From contig JAZLGR010000014.1 in assembly GCA_045616445.1 (NCBI GenBank), forward strand, positions 1-64,000: a DNA stretch of 64,000 bases. The letters are read 5' to 3'. The position numbers and the translations under genes are program-made. This DNA is from Fimousia sp045616445. GTDB taxonomy: Bacteria; Bacillota; Clostridia; Lachnospirales; Lachnospiraceae. Every line of letters begins with the position of its first letter. Within the stretch, counting starts at the first letter, position 1. The notes under the pieces were generated by a model. That model ran no database searches, had not been told where the DNA came from, and was given only the letters and a program-made list of their open reading frames with translations. Positions 32,004-40,837 of the stretch are shown piece by piece.

Positions 32004-33320
32004 ATGGAATATTTATTTCGCTTAAAAGATAGAAATACAGATATAAAAACAGAAATTATGGCAGGACTTACCACATACCTTTCCATGATCTACGTCTTCA
32101 GTATCATCGTAGCCATGATGAGGGATGCAGGCGTTCCAGAGAATGCAGCCTATACCTCTGTCCTGTTAGCAGCAGGTCTTGGCAGTATCATCATGGGACT
32201 TCTTGCCAACTATCCGGTTGGGTTAGCCCCTAGTCTTGGCGTTACCGTGCTGTTCTCCTCCACTCTTTGCGGGCGTATGGGCTACAGCTGGCAGGCAGGG
32301 CTTTGTGCAGTGTTTGTGGAAGGGGTCATCTTCCTTCTGATTGCCTATACCGGCATTCGAAAGGCCATTATGGACGCCATTCCGCCCCATTTGAAGACAG
32401 CAATCAGCTGTGGTATCGGCTTTCTGCTTACCTTTATCGGATTGAAGAACTGTGGCATCATTGTTTCCAATGAACAGAATCTGGTGGGACTGGGACATAT
32501 GTTTTCACCAAGGGTGATGGTCTCCCTCTTTGGAATTATCATTCTGCTGGGATTAGTCCTTCAAAAGATTCGTTTTGGTATGGTAATCGGTATGGTCATT
32601 ACCGCATTGATGGGGATTCTTGCAGGAACACTCTATCCGGATCCGAATCTTCCGGCGATTACAACCGGCGTGGTTGTATTACAGGCTTCCGGAAGCAGCT
32701 TTGGTGCACTGGTTTCCGGCTTTAAGGAGTTATTCTCCTCTTTTAATGTATTGCTTGTTCTTTTTTCTGTATTATTTGTAGACTTTTTTGATACAACCGG
32801 TACCCTCCTGGCAATTATTTACCGAACCAAGCTGCCAACGGTCAATGGAGAACCGGAAAAATTAAATCGAGCACTGACAGCGGATGCCTTAGGCTCCATT
32901 GTAGGTGCAGTTTTGGGGGCGCCATCCGTAAGCTCCTACGTAGAATCTGAAAGTGGGATTGAAAGCGGTGGTAGAACGGGTCTGACCGCAGTTACCACAG
33001 GAATCTTATTCATTGCATCCATTTTCCTCTTCCCGATTTTTTCACTGATGACTACTTCTGTTACCTCTCCGGTATTGATCATCGTTGGATCCATGATGAT
33101 TCTTCGATTTGGAGATATCAACTGGAAGGATTACAGTGAAGGCGTATCAGCCTTTGTAACAGTTATTATGATGATCTTAACCTTTTCCATTGCCGATGGA
33201 ATTGCCTTTGGATTTATCATTTACGGGCTGACTGCTGTTTTTACAAAGCGATTCAGGGAAGTTTCCCCATTGATGTGGATTATGATGGGATTATTTGCCT
33301 TATACTTCCTGATGATATAA
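32004..33320 (+). CDS. NCS2-type purine permease (AzgA/PbuG-like)
   Basis: A 438-residue transporter with about 12-14 membrane spans, importing hypoxanthine, guanine or adenine with protons. The signatures are the N-terminal LKDRNTDIKTEIMAGLTTYL, then ANYPVGLAPSLGV, the middle LFVDFFDTTGTLLAI and GAPSVSSYVESESGIESGGR. They match the AzgA branch, not uracil or xanthine permeases. A TATAAT lies only two bases before the ATG, and the GAAAGG is 17 bases away, so initiation signals look weak. No purine riboswitch fits in the 24-base gap. It may depend on read-through from the exporter operon. Confidence 0.9.
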   Translation: MEYLFRLKDRNTDIKTEIMAGLTTYLSMIYVFSIIVAMMRDAGVPENAAYTSVLLAAGLGSIIMGLLANYPVGLAPSLGVTVLFSSTLCGRMGYSWQAGLCAVFVEGVIFLLIAYTGIRKAIMDAIPPHLKTAISCGIGFLLTFIGLKNCGIIVSNEQNLVGLGHMFSPRVMVSLFGIIILLGLVLQKIRFGMVIGMVITALMGILAGTLYPDPNLPAITTGVVVLQASGSSFGALVSGFKELFSSFNVLLVLFSVLFVDFFDTTGTLLAIIYRTKLPTVNGEPEKLNRALTADALGSIVGAVLGAPSVSSYVESESGIESGGRTGLTAVTTGILFIASIFLFPIFSLMTTSVTSPVLIIVGSMMILRFGDINWKDYSEGVSAFVTVIMMILTFSIADGIAFGFIIYGLTAVFTKRFREVSPLMWIMMGLFALYFLMI

Positions 33321-33332
33321 AGGAGGATGATC

Positions 33333-34370
33333 ATGGCAGTTCTTACAAGAATTTATGATGAACAGACCTGGGAAGAACGATTGCAGAAAAATGAAGTGGA
33401 CAGGCTTGCAAAACTCTGTCACAGGCTGAATCTCCATCAAGAATGGGTTAGTTCCAATCAGGATTATCCTGCTTTTTTAGAAAGCTGGTTTCTGGCACAT
33501 TACAGAGCATTTCTGTTATTGTTATCTAAGCATGAGTTAGAGCTTCTGCTTCGTATCTGGAACTGGAATGATACGATTGATTATAGTGAGATTAATCAGG
33601 AACATCTTGTTCGATTAGAAGAACTTGGATTGATTCGTTTTTCCTATCAGGAAAAAACTGTTAAGATCAATAGGGAGGCAGAACAGAATTTATATTTTTA
33701 TTTAAAGAGCAAATCCTCTAAGAATACGATGGAAGCATTCCAGCGTTTAGAGTATGCAATAAAGGGTATCTTGTATCAATGTGGAATCATATCCTTCTCC
33801 GCTATGTACGAGATACTAAAAGATGGTCCAGTTTCGATTACGCCCCAGTTTTTAAGAGCATTCTCTGTTGGAAGAATGGCGTTATGGGGTTTTGCCACTG
33901 TCTTACAGAGTAGCCAGGGAGAATTTCTTCTGGAAGGCTCCAATGTAAGAGAGTGTCAGCATGTCTTAGAAAGAAGGAGAAGTCATCGACTGGATTATCC
34001 AAAACTTTCCTTCGAGAGCATGGAATTGCTGGGCAGGCTTTGTGGTGTTGGCAGATGGAAAGGTGTTCCGGAGATGTATCGTTGGTTTCGATATACCATC
34101 CTTAAGGATCAGGACAAGGACGGTACTACCACAGCCGTATTCCTCGGGGTTATCCTGATGTTTCTACAGAATGGGCACTCTGTAAAATATGTGATGGATA
34201 AGATTCAGGAGAAGATTCCATCGATTCCGGAAGAAGAGAGAGGACAATTGGAAAAGCTTTTACGTCTTATGGTTAACTATATCCCACTTTACGAGTTAAA
34301 GGGGCATACCTTGGCAGAAGTAAGGCCAATTCACGATGGCTTTACTGTTGTTTCAGGTGGAAAAGAATAA
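33333..34370 (+). CDS. Uncharacterised cytoplasmic protein, 345 residues
   Basis: I do not recognise this family. The start is ATG 33333 (MAVLTRIYDEQTWEERLQKN), because AAAGGAGG ends six bases before it; the ATG at 33327 touches the ribosome binding site. The protein is mostly helical with many Leu, Arg and aromatic residues (FLLLLSKHELELLLRIWNWN, RLEELGLIRFSYQEKTVKIN). The second of these resembles a winged-helix segment. No membrane span, signal or catalytic motif is evident. It stands 12 bases after the permease gene and 22 bases before the response regulator, so it may share their mRNA. Confidence 0.7.
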   Translation: MAVLTRIYDEQTWEERLQKNEVDRLAKLCHRLNLHQEWVSSNQDYPAFLESWFLAHYRAFLLLLSKHELELLLRIWNWNDTIDYSEINQEHLVRLEELGLIRFSYQEKTVKINREAEQNLYFYLKSKSSKNTMEAFQRLEYAIKGILYQCGIISFSAMYEILKDGPVSITPQFLRAFSVGRMALWGFATVLQSSQGEFLLEGSNVRECQHVLERRRSHRLDYPKLSFESMELLGRLCGVGRWKGVPEMYRWFRYTILKDQDKDGTTTAVFLGVILMFLQNGHSVKYVMDKIQEKIPSIPEEERGQLEKLLRLMVNYIPLYELKGHTLAEVRPIHDGFTVVSGGKE

Positions 34371-34392
34371 TAATTCCGAAAAGGAGAGACTT

Positions 34393-35094
34393 ATGAGCAC
34401 GAAAATTTTAGTTGTCGACGATGAGAAAGAAATTGCCGATTTTATCGAGCTATATTTGAGAAATGAGAATTACGAAGTGTTCAAGTTCTATAATGGACGG
34501 GACGCATTAGACTGTGTGGATCGGGAGACGATTGATCTGGCAATCTTAGATGTGATGCTGCCGGATATCGATGGGTTCATGATCCTCAACGAAATACGAA
34601 AAACACACAATTTCCCAATTGTGATGCTGACTGCGAAGACCGGATCCATGGACAAGATCAATGGACTGACCCTCGGAGCAGATGATTATATTGAAAAGCC
34701 ATTTGAACCATTGGAACTGATGGCAAGGGTTAAGGCGCAGATTCGCCGCTATACCCGCTATAATGATCACAAACCGGATGCAATCAGCGATACACTTGAA
34801 ATTGCCGGACTGGTACTCAATAAGAATACCCATCAGTGTACCTACGGCGATGAAGATATTCCACTGACTCCACTGGAATTTAATATTCTCTGGATTTTGA
34901 TCTGCGAGAAGGGACGTGTCATCAGTTCCGAGAATCTCTTTGAGCAGGTTTGGAAGGAGAAGTACTTTAAGAATAATAATAATACTGTCATGGTTCACAT
35001 CAGACATCTTCGCGAAAAGCTTGGAAAGGCCATGGGCCACCGTGAACTGATCAAGACGGTCTGGGGAGTGGGGTATAAAATTGAAGATCAGTAA
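34393..35094 (+). CDS. OmpR-family response regulator (VanR-like)
   Basis: A 233-residue regulator starting at ATG 34393 (MSTKILVVDDEKEIADFIEL) behind AAGGAGAG. The receiver domain (1-118) has the acidic pair VDDEKE, the phosphorylated Asp in LAILDVMLPDIDGF and the Lys in DDYIEKPFEPLELMAR. The winged-helix output domain follows from about 130 (LTPLEFNILWILICEKGRVI, then NNTVMVHIRHLREKLG, TVWGVGYKIE). The kinase gene overlaps its end by 14 bases. The pair resembles VanRS by overall style, but no vanHAX genes are present, so targets could be wall or peptide-stress genes. Confidence 0.92.
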   Translation: MSTKILVVDDEKEIADFIELYLRNENYEVFKFYNGRDALDCVDRETIDLAILDVMLPDIDGFMILNEIRKTHNFPIVMLTAKTGSMDKINGLTLGADDYIEKPFEPLELMARVKAQIRRYTRYNDHKPDAISDTLEIAGLVLNKNTHQCTYGDEDIPLTPLEFNILWILICEKGRVISSENLFEQVWKEKYFKNNNNTVMVHIRHLREKLGKAMGHRELIKTVWGVGYKIEDQ

Positions 35095-36232
35095 GAAGAA
35101 AAGAAGCAAGAAATACCGTGCGCTGAAATTCAAGATTATGCTACGAACCATGGGATTTACTGCCATTATCGGCATCATTGTATGCCTGATCTATTCGCTG
35201 CTCATTGACGGGGTACTGCAGGAACCCTTTGCGGATATTATGGTAAGTTTTTTCCAGAAGCTTAATATGGATGAGATGACTGCGATCATGGTATATCGAA
35301 CCATCTTCTGGAAGCATAAATCCATGATTTTAACCATCTTCTTCATTGGTCTCTATCTGATCAGCTTCTACCTGGGACTTTCCGAATTCACGGATTATCT
35401 CAACGAGGTAGGGAAAGGCGTAGATCAGATTCTGGAGAATGGAGCAGAGCGGATTTCTCTCTCCACAGAGCTGCTTCCAATTGAGAACCGATTGAATGAG
35501 ATTAAGAATGAGTTGATGGTGAAGCAGTATGCGGCCATTCAGAGTGAGCAGAAGAAGAATGATCTGGTTGTCTACCTGGCTCACGACTTAAAGACTCCGC
35601 TGACTTCCATTATTGCATATTTAAGCCTTTTAGATGAGGCACCAGATATGCCGCTGGAGCAGAGGGCACGCTACACCAACATTTCCTTAGAAAAGGCGAA
35701 ACGCCTTGGGGAACTAATCAACGAATTCTTCGAAATAACCAGATATAACCTGTCGAATATCGCCCTAGAGAAGCAGATGATCTCACTGAATATGCTTTTC
35801 GACCAGCTGGTGGATGAATTCTATCCGGTGTTTGAAGAAAAGCAGATGGAATGTCTCGTGGATATTCAGGAGGACATTGAGCTTTTTGTGGATGCGGAGC
35901 GCATGGCAAGGGTATTTGACAATCTATTCAGGAATGCAATATCGTACAGCTATCCAGGAACGCCGATTGAGGTGAAAGCGGGAATCATGGATAAGGAAGT
36001 ACGTATTACAGTACGCAATCAGGGAAAAGAGATTGCGGAACATAAATTAAACCACTTATTTGAAAAATTTTATCGTCTGGACGAATCCCGTTCTTCCAAT
36101 ACCGGAGGCGCAGGCCTGGGACTGGCCATTGCCAAAGAGATTGTAGAGCTCCACGGGGGCACCATTCAGGCGACGAGTAATGAGACGTATACGGAATTTC
36201 TGGTGATTCTTCCGTATACAGGGGTAAACTAA
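35081..36232 (+). CDS. Membrane sensor histidine kinase (VanS-like)
   Basis: A 383-residue kinase starting from TTG 35081, with GGGAGTGGGG before it, inside the end of the response regulator gene. Two membrane spans (about 22-44 and 88-108) enclose a short outer loop of about 40 residues. The H-box is VVYLAHDLKTPLTSIIAYL (phospho-His near residue 170). The ATP domain has the N-box VFDNLFRNAISYSYPGTP, F-box LFEKFYRLDESRS and G-box GGAGLGLAIAKEIVELHGG. The small sensor loop suggests detection within or at the membrane. Confidence 0.92.
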   Translation: MKISKKKRSKKYRALKFKIMLRTMGFTAIIGIIVCLIYSLLIDGVLQEPFADIMVSFFQKLNMDEMTAIMVYRTIFWKHKSMILTIFFIGLYLISFYLGLSEFTDYLNEVGKGVDQILENGAERISLSTELLPIENRLNEIKNELMVKQYAAIQSEQKKNDLVVYLAHDLKTPLTSIIAYLSLLDEAPDMPLEQRARYTNISLEKAKRLGELINEFFEITRYNLSNIALEKQMISLNMLFDQLVDEFYPVFEEKQMECLVDIQEDIELFVDAERMARVFDNLFRNAISYSYPGTPIEVKAGIMDKEVRITVRNQGKEIAEHKLNHLFEKFYRLDESRSSNTGGAGLGLAIAKEIVELHGGTIQATSNETYTEFLVILPYTGVN

Positions 36233-36249
36233 AAAAGGAGTGAACGACG

Positions 36250-37899
36250 ATGAAAAGCACCTACATTATCGGACATAAGAATCCGGATACTGATTCCATC
36301 TGTTCTGCATTAGCATATGCGAACTTAAAGAACGAAATCAGTGAAAACAAATGCTACAAAGCAAAAAGACTTGGCGATGTTTCTTCCGAAACACAGTATG
36401 TATTAGACTACTTTGGCGTGAAAGCACCTCAGTATCTGACAGATATCTACCCACGTATCATTGATATCCCATTAAACAAGGTTAATCCAATCGATGCCAA
36501 AACATCCTTAAAGAAGGCATGGGATCAGATGAGAGCGGAAGGTATGGTAACATTACCAATCTTAAACGAAAACGAAACCTTAAAAGGTGTCATCACCGCA
36601 TCCGACATCACATATTCTGACATGGATGTATATGATAACAAGGTTTTATCCAAAGCGAATACACCTTACAAAAACATCATCGAAACATTAGACGGTGAAA
36701 TGGTTGTTGGTGACATCAACAGCTGCGTAGAAAGCGGTAAAGTATTAGTTTCCGCTGCAAACCCTGACTTAATGGAAAAATTCATTGATCCAGGCGATAC
36801 AGTAATCATGGGTAACCGTTACGATGCACAGTTCTGTTCCATCGAAGCAGGCGCTAAATTATTAATCGTTTGTATGGGCGCAGAAGTATCCCGTACAATC
36901 CAGGCTCTTGCCAATGAAAAAGGCTGTGATATCATCACAACACCACATGATACATTCATTGCTTCCCGTCTGATTTCTCACTCTTTACCATGTGAATATT
37001 TCATGGCACCAGAAGAAAAACTGACATCCATTCTTACCAATGAATTAGTAGAAAATGTTCAGGAATTAATGACAAAGACACGTTTCCGTTATTATCCTGT
37101 AATCAATATCCGCGATGGTAAATTCGCAGGTTTTGCTTCCCGTCGTCGTCTGTTAGATTACGAAAAGAGAAAAGTTATCTTAGTTGACCACAATGAAATC
37201 TCTCAGGCAGTAGATGGTATCGAAGAAGGAGAAATCCTTGAAATCATCGACCACCACAAAATCGGTTCCCTCGAAACAATGGGACCAATCTACTTCCGTA
37301 ACCAGCCAGTTGGATGTACCGGTACCATCGTTACTCAGATGTACGATGAAAATGGTGTTGAAATCAGTAAGGCTATGGCAGGCTTATTAGTATCTGCAAT
37401 CCTTTCCGATACTTTAGTATTCCGTTCTCCAACATGTACACCACTTGACAAGATTACAGCGCAGCGTCTTGCTAAGATCGCTGAAATCGATATCGAAAGC
37501 TACGCAATGGATATGTTCAAGGCAGGCTCCGACTTAAGCGGCAAAACACCAAAAGAAATCTGTTTCCAGGATTTCAAGAAGTTCGCAGCTGGCGATATCA
37601 ACTTCGGTGCTGGCCAGGTTAACTCCATGAGCGCAGTTGAAGTAGAAGAAATCAAAGATATGTTACTTCCTCATCTTGCAGAAATCGCTGCAGAACAGGG
37701 ATTAGATCATATCTACATCATGATCACTAACATCTTAGAAGAAAGCACATTACTTATCATGGCTGGTGATGGTGCTGAAGCAGTTGTAGAAGCTGGATTC
37801 AAGAGAGAAGCAAAGGATGGCGCAAGCTACTTACCTGGCGTTGTGTCTCGTAAGAAGCAGCTGATCCCAAGTTTACTTCTTGCTTATCAGCAGGTGTAA
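36250..37899 (+). CDS. ppaC: Manganese-dependent inorganic pyrophosphatase with CBS-DRTGG insert
   Basis: A 549-residue family II pyrophosphatase. The N-terminal DHH half starts STYIIGHKNPDTDSICSALA. Then come CBS domains around about 70-125 and 250-305 (LKGVITASDITYSDM; VQELMTKTRFRYYPVINIRD) with a DRTGG domain between. DHH motifs resume with LVDHNEISQAVDGI, IIDHHKIGSL and SAILSDTLVFRSPT. The DHHA2 domain closes with FKREAKDGASYLPGVVSRKK. CBS-type enzymes are inhibited by AMP or ADP and activated by ATP or Ap4A, linking pyrophosphate removal to energy charge. AAAAAAGGAG precedes the ATG. Its last codons form the outer arm of the large palindrome that follows. Confidence 0.94.
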   Translation: MKSTYIIGHKNPDTDSICSALAYANLKNEISENKCYKAKRLGDVSSETQYVLDYFGVKAPQYLTDIYPRIIDIPLNKVNPIDAKTSLKKAWDQMRAEGMVTLPILNENETLKGVITASDITYSDMDVYDNKVLSKANTPYKNIIETLDGEMVVGDINSCVESGKVLVSAANPDLMEKFIDPGDTVIMGNRYDAQFCSIEAGAKLLIVCMGAEVSRTIQALANEKGCDIITTPHDTFIASRLISHSLPCEYFMAPEEKLTSILTNELVENVQELMTKTRFRYYPVINIRDGKFAGFASRRRLLDYEKRKVILVDHNEISQAVDGIEEGEILEIIDHHKIGSLETMGPIYFRNQPVGCTGTIVTQMYDENGVEISKAMAGLLVSAILSDTLVFRSPTCTPLDKITAQRLAKIAEIDIESYAMDMFKAGSDLSGKTPKEICFQDFKKFAAGDINFGAGQVNSMSAVEVEEIKDMLLPHLAEIAAEQGLDHIYIMITNILEESTLLIMAGDGAEAVVEAGFKREAKDGASYLPGVVSRKKQLIPSLLLAYQQV

Positions 37900-38201
37900 A
37901 TTTTTAGAAGAGCGAATCTGACGGGTTCTTCTTCCTCTCAAATAGAAAAACAGGAAAAGAGACGAAAGTCCTCTTCCCTTTGATTATTCCATCTGTGTTT
38001 TGAATACAGACAACAATAAAAAAGTGTTCATCATGATACGGACTCTTTCAGGAGCCCGTCTCTGATGGACACTTTTTCGTTGTCTGCCAATCAAAACACA
38101 GACGTCATCAGGGAAGGGGACTTTCTGCTTTTCCAATTGTTTTTCTTTTGAAATCAGGAAGGAAGAACCTGTCAGATTCGCTCTAAGCAATTTACACCTG
38201 C
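37890..38201. repeat. Giant imperfect inverted repeat, arms of about 150 nt
   Basis: Bases 37890-38045 and 38052-38201 are inverted copies around the 6-nt loop TTTCAG. Matching blocks include GCAGGTGTAAA at the outer ends, GAGCGAATCTGAC, then AGAAAAACA, AAGTCC with CTTCCC, TCTGTGTTTTGA and AGACAAC, and AAAAGTGT near the tip. I estimate about 80 percent pairing. The left arm includes the last codons and the stop of ppaC. RNA from here would fold into a rod of more than 130 bp. This is far longer than a terminator, and no protein gene is credible inside. Confidence 0.85.
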
Positions 38202-38211
38202 AGGCAGGCAA

Positions 38212-38310
38212 AAGTAAACTTGGGGCGGCGTCAGGATAGTGCCTGCGGCACAGAAGTAAACTTGGGGCGGCGTCAGGATAGTGCCTGCGGCACAAGAGAT
38301 AAACTTGGGG
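38212..38310. repeat. 42-bp tandem repeat, 2.4 copies
   Basis: A GC-rich unit begins AAGTAAACTTGGGGCGGCGT and ends near GTGCCTGCGGCAC. It runs at 38212-38253 and 38254-38295, with a partial third copy (TAAACTTGGGG, 38300-38310). Each unit carries the perfect small hairpin GTGCC-TGC-GGCAC. It abuts the large palindrome on the right. A TATAAT at 38337-38342 may start the helicase transcript. Confidence 0.8.
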
Positions 38311-38430
38311 AGTGGTGAAGAAGTGCGGGAATATGGTATAATATAAGTTGGAGTGTTGTGGTTGCAGATAACTTGAATATGATCACAGCACAACAAATCG
38401 TTTTCGCAAGTAAAGGAATGGTACCAGGGC

Positions 38431-40800
38431 ATGCTATTGCAGTTAAAAGACGGCCAATTTCATATTTCAGTCAGGAATCTGGTGGAGTTTGTTCTTCGTC
38501 ATGGAGATCTGACAACCCAGCCGGGGCGGAAGCAGGCCATTGCTGCTATGCAGGCAGGCGGGAGGATTCATCGAAAGATCCAGAAATCCATGGGTGTGGA
38601 CTATCAGGAAGAGGTTTCCTTAAGGCATGTCTTTCGCCTTGCTGATTATGAGGTTGTGTTAGAGGGCAGAGCCGACGGCATCTATGAGCGAAAAGGTGTG
38701 GTGACCATTGATGAAATCAAGGGAACCTATCGCAAGGTGGATAAGATGGAAGGGGCAGAACTGTTACATCTGGCCCAGGCCAAGTGTTATGCCTATATGT
38801 ATGCATTTGAGCAGGGGATTGACCATATAGGCGTGCAGATTACCTACTGCAACATGGATACCGAGGAGATTCGAAGATTTTATGAGGACTATGAATTCGC
38901 AGAATTGGAAAACTGGATGGAGGAACTGAAAACTTCCTTCTTTGTGTGGAGCGATTTTGCTTATCAGTCCAGACTTGTAAGGAATGAGACGATTCGCGAG
39001 ATACAGTTTCCTTATGAATACCGGAAGGGACAGCGAAAGCTTACGGCAGCAGTCTATAATGCGGTGAAGCGGGACGAGATTATGTTCGTGCAGGCACCGA
39101 CAGGGATTGGAAAAACATTATCTACGGTATTCCCATCCTTAAAATCCATGGAAGAAAAGAATATGGACAAGCTGTTTTACCTGACCGCCAAGACCATAAC
39201 ACGTACAGCTGCGGAGGAAGCATTTACCATTCTTAGAGGAGAAGGACTTCGCTTTTCCACCGTGACACTGACAGCCAAGGAGAAAATCTGTTTTCAGGAG
39301 GAGACAGACTGCAATCCGGAGGCTTGCCCTTATGCGAAGGGACATTATGACCGGATCAATGAGGCACTCTATGCCATTTTGTCTCAGGAGACGGTCTACA
39401 ATAGGCAGGTGATCGAGGAGTACGCAAAGCGTTATGAGGTGTGCCCATATGAGCTTAGCCTGGATATTGCAAGCTTTGCAGATGGCATCATCTGCGATTA
39501 CAATTATGTATTTGATCCAAAGGTGGCACTGAGACGATTCTTTGGAGAGGGCAGGATCCTGGATTTTTATTATCTGGTGGACGAAGCCCACAATCTGGTG
39601 GACCGGGCCAGAACCATGTACAGTGCCGTGTTATATAAAGAAGACTTTCTCGTGGTGAGAAAGGAACTGCCGGAATGGGCAAAAAAACTGAAAAATGCCT
39701 GCAATAACTGCAACAAGCAGATGCTGGCATTGAAGAAGGAGACTGCTGGCGAGGGGATTCTGCCAGATACGGACAAATTAGTCTACAGCCTGCTGCGGTT
39801 TTCTTCCATGGCAGAGCAGTATCTGGAGGAGGAGCAGACCCAGAGCGAGGAGCGCAAGCGTCTGCTTGATCTCTATTTCAACGTGCAGCACTATCTGAAT
39901 ATGTACGATACCATGGAGGATGGCTATGAGATTTATGCACGCGTAGAAGATGGGCGATTCTACTGCAAGCTATTCTGCATTGATCCGTCGGATCAGCTTC
40001 GGGACTGTTTTGATTATGCCAGAAGTGCCATCCTCTTTTCAGCCACATTCTTGCCGGTAAACTATTACAAAGAACTATTGATTGGCGATAAAGGGACGAA
40101 GGCCATCTATGTGCCATCGCCTTTTGACATAGAGAAGCGGAGAATCATCATTGCAAATGATGTGACCAGCCGCTATAGTAGAAGAAATGCATCCGAATAC
40201 GAGAAGGTGTTCTGGTATTTTGATGCCATGCTTGACGGACGCACAGGCAATTATATCGCCTTTTTCCCATCCTATGAGATGATGAAGCAGGTGTATGATC
40301 TCTGCTACGAGAGAGGTCTGGATATCAAATGTGACATGATTAGCCAGACACAGAGTATGGGTGAGACGGACCGGGAGGCATTCCTGCAGGAGTTTTCTAA
40401 GGAACGGAAGAAATCATTGCTGGCCTTCTGCGTGCTGGGAGGCATTTTCTCGGAGGGGATTGATTTAACCGGAGAGAAGCTCATCGGTACAGCCATCGTG
40501 GGAACAGGACTGCCCGGTGTGTCCTATGAACAGAATTTATTAAAAGATTATTTTGACCGTCAGGGAGCGGATGGATTCGATTATGCCTACCGTTTTCCGG
40601 GCCTGAATAAGGTGCTTCAGGCAGCAGGACGCGTCATTCGAACAAAAGAAGATGAGGGCGTGATCCTTCTGCTGGATGAACGCCTGCTTAGCTTTGACTA
40701 TGCAGGACTGTTCCCGATGGAATGGGAGGACCGTGTGTGGACCAACAGGCAAGGTGCACCGGAGCTGATCGCCTCCTTCTGGAAGAGCAGAAACAACTGA
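38431..40800 (+). CDS. Rad3/XPD-type Fe-S helicase with N-terminal PD-(D/E)XK nuclease
   Basis: A 789-residue DNA repair-type enzyme. The N-terminus (about 10-180) looks like a RecB/Cas4-family nuclease: EGRADGIYERKGVVTIDEIK holds the D...ExK core, followed by LAQAKCYAYMYA with the Q-x-x-x-Y motif. The helicase follows: Walker A MFVQAPTGIGKTLSTVFPSL, four cysteines spaced around KEKICFQEETDCNPEACPYA and YEVCPYELS as the Fe-S site, DEAH in YYLVDEAHNLVDRAR, and late motifs GGIFSEGIDLTGEKLIG and QAAGRVIRTKEDEG. Such proteins unwind 5' to 3' and are related to DinG. No genomic partner suggests a special pathway. The TATAAT at 38337 may be its promoter. Confidence 0.88.
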   Translation: MLLQLKDGQFHISVRNLVEFVLRHGDLTTQPGRKQAIAAMQAGGRIHRKIQKSMGVDYQEEVSLRHVFRLADYEVVLEGRADGIYERKGVVTIDEIKGTYRKVDKMEGAELLHLAQAKCYAYMYAFEQGIDHIGVQITYCNMDTEEIRRFYEDYEFAELENWMEELKTSFFVWSDFAYQSRLVRNETIREIQFPYEYRKGQRKLTAAVYNAVKRDEIMFVQAPTGIGKTLSTVFPSLKSMEEKNMDKLFYLTAKTITRTAAEEAFTILRGEGLRFSTVTLTAKEKICFQEETDCNPEACPYAKGHYDRINEALYAILSQETVYNRQVIEEYAKRYEVCPYELSLDIASFADGIICDYNYVFDPKVALRRFFGEGRILDFYYLVDEAHNLVDRARTMYSAVLYKEDFLVVRKELPEWAKKLKNACNNCNKQMLALKKETAGEGILPDTDKLVYSLLRFSSMAEQYLEEEQTQSEERKRLLDLYFNVQHYLNMYDTMEDGYEIYARVEDGRFYCKLFCIDPSDQLRDCFDYARSAILFSATFLPVNYYKELLIGDKGTKAIYVPSPFDIEKRRIIIANDVTSRYSRRNASEYEKVFWYFDAMLDGRTGNYIAFFPSYEMMKQVYDLCYERGLDIKCDMISQTQSMGETDREAFLQEFSKERKKSLLAFCVLGGIFSEGIDLTGEKLIGTAIVGTGLPGVSYEQNLLKDYFDRQGADGFDYAYRFPGLNKVLQAAGRVIRTKEDEGVILLLDERLLSFDYAGLFPMEWEDRVWTNRQGAPELIASFWKSRNN

Positions 40801-40837
40801 AATGAATATAGATGAGAAGGATGAAAGGAAACCAATT

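Noticed and set aside
34393..36232. Vancomycin resistance locus
   Set aside because: Only a VanRS-like regulator pair is present. No vanH, vanA-type ligase or vanX; the neighbours are a pyrophosphatase and a purine permease.
38212..38310. CRISPR array
   Set aside because: Units are contiguous with no unique spacers, only 2.4 copies, and no cas genes are in the window.
37984..38432. Overlapping - strand open frames of about 86-103 codons in the palindrome and tandem repeat
   Set aside because: They arise from the repeats (duplicated CRRHYPDAAPSLLL) and have no start signals.
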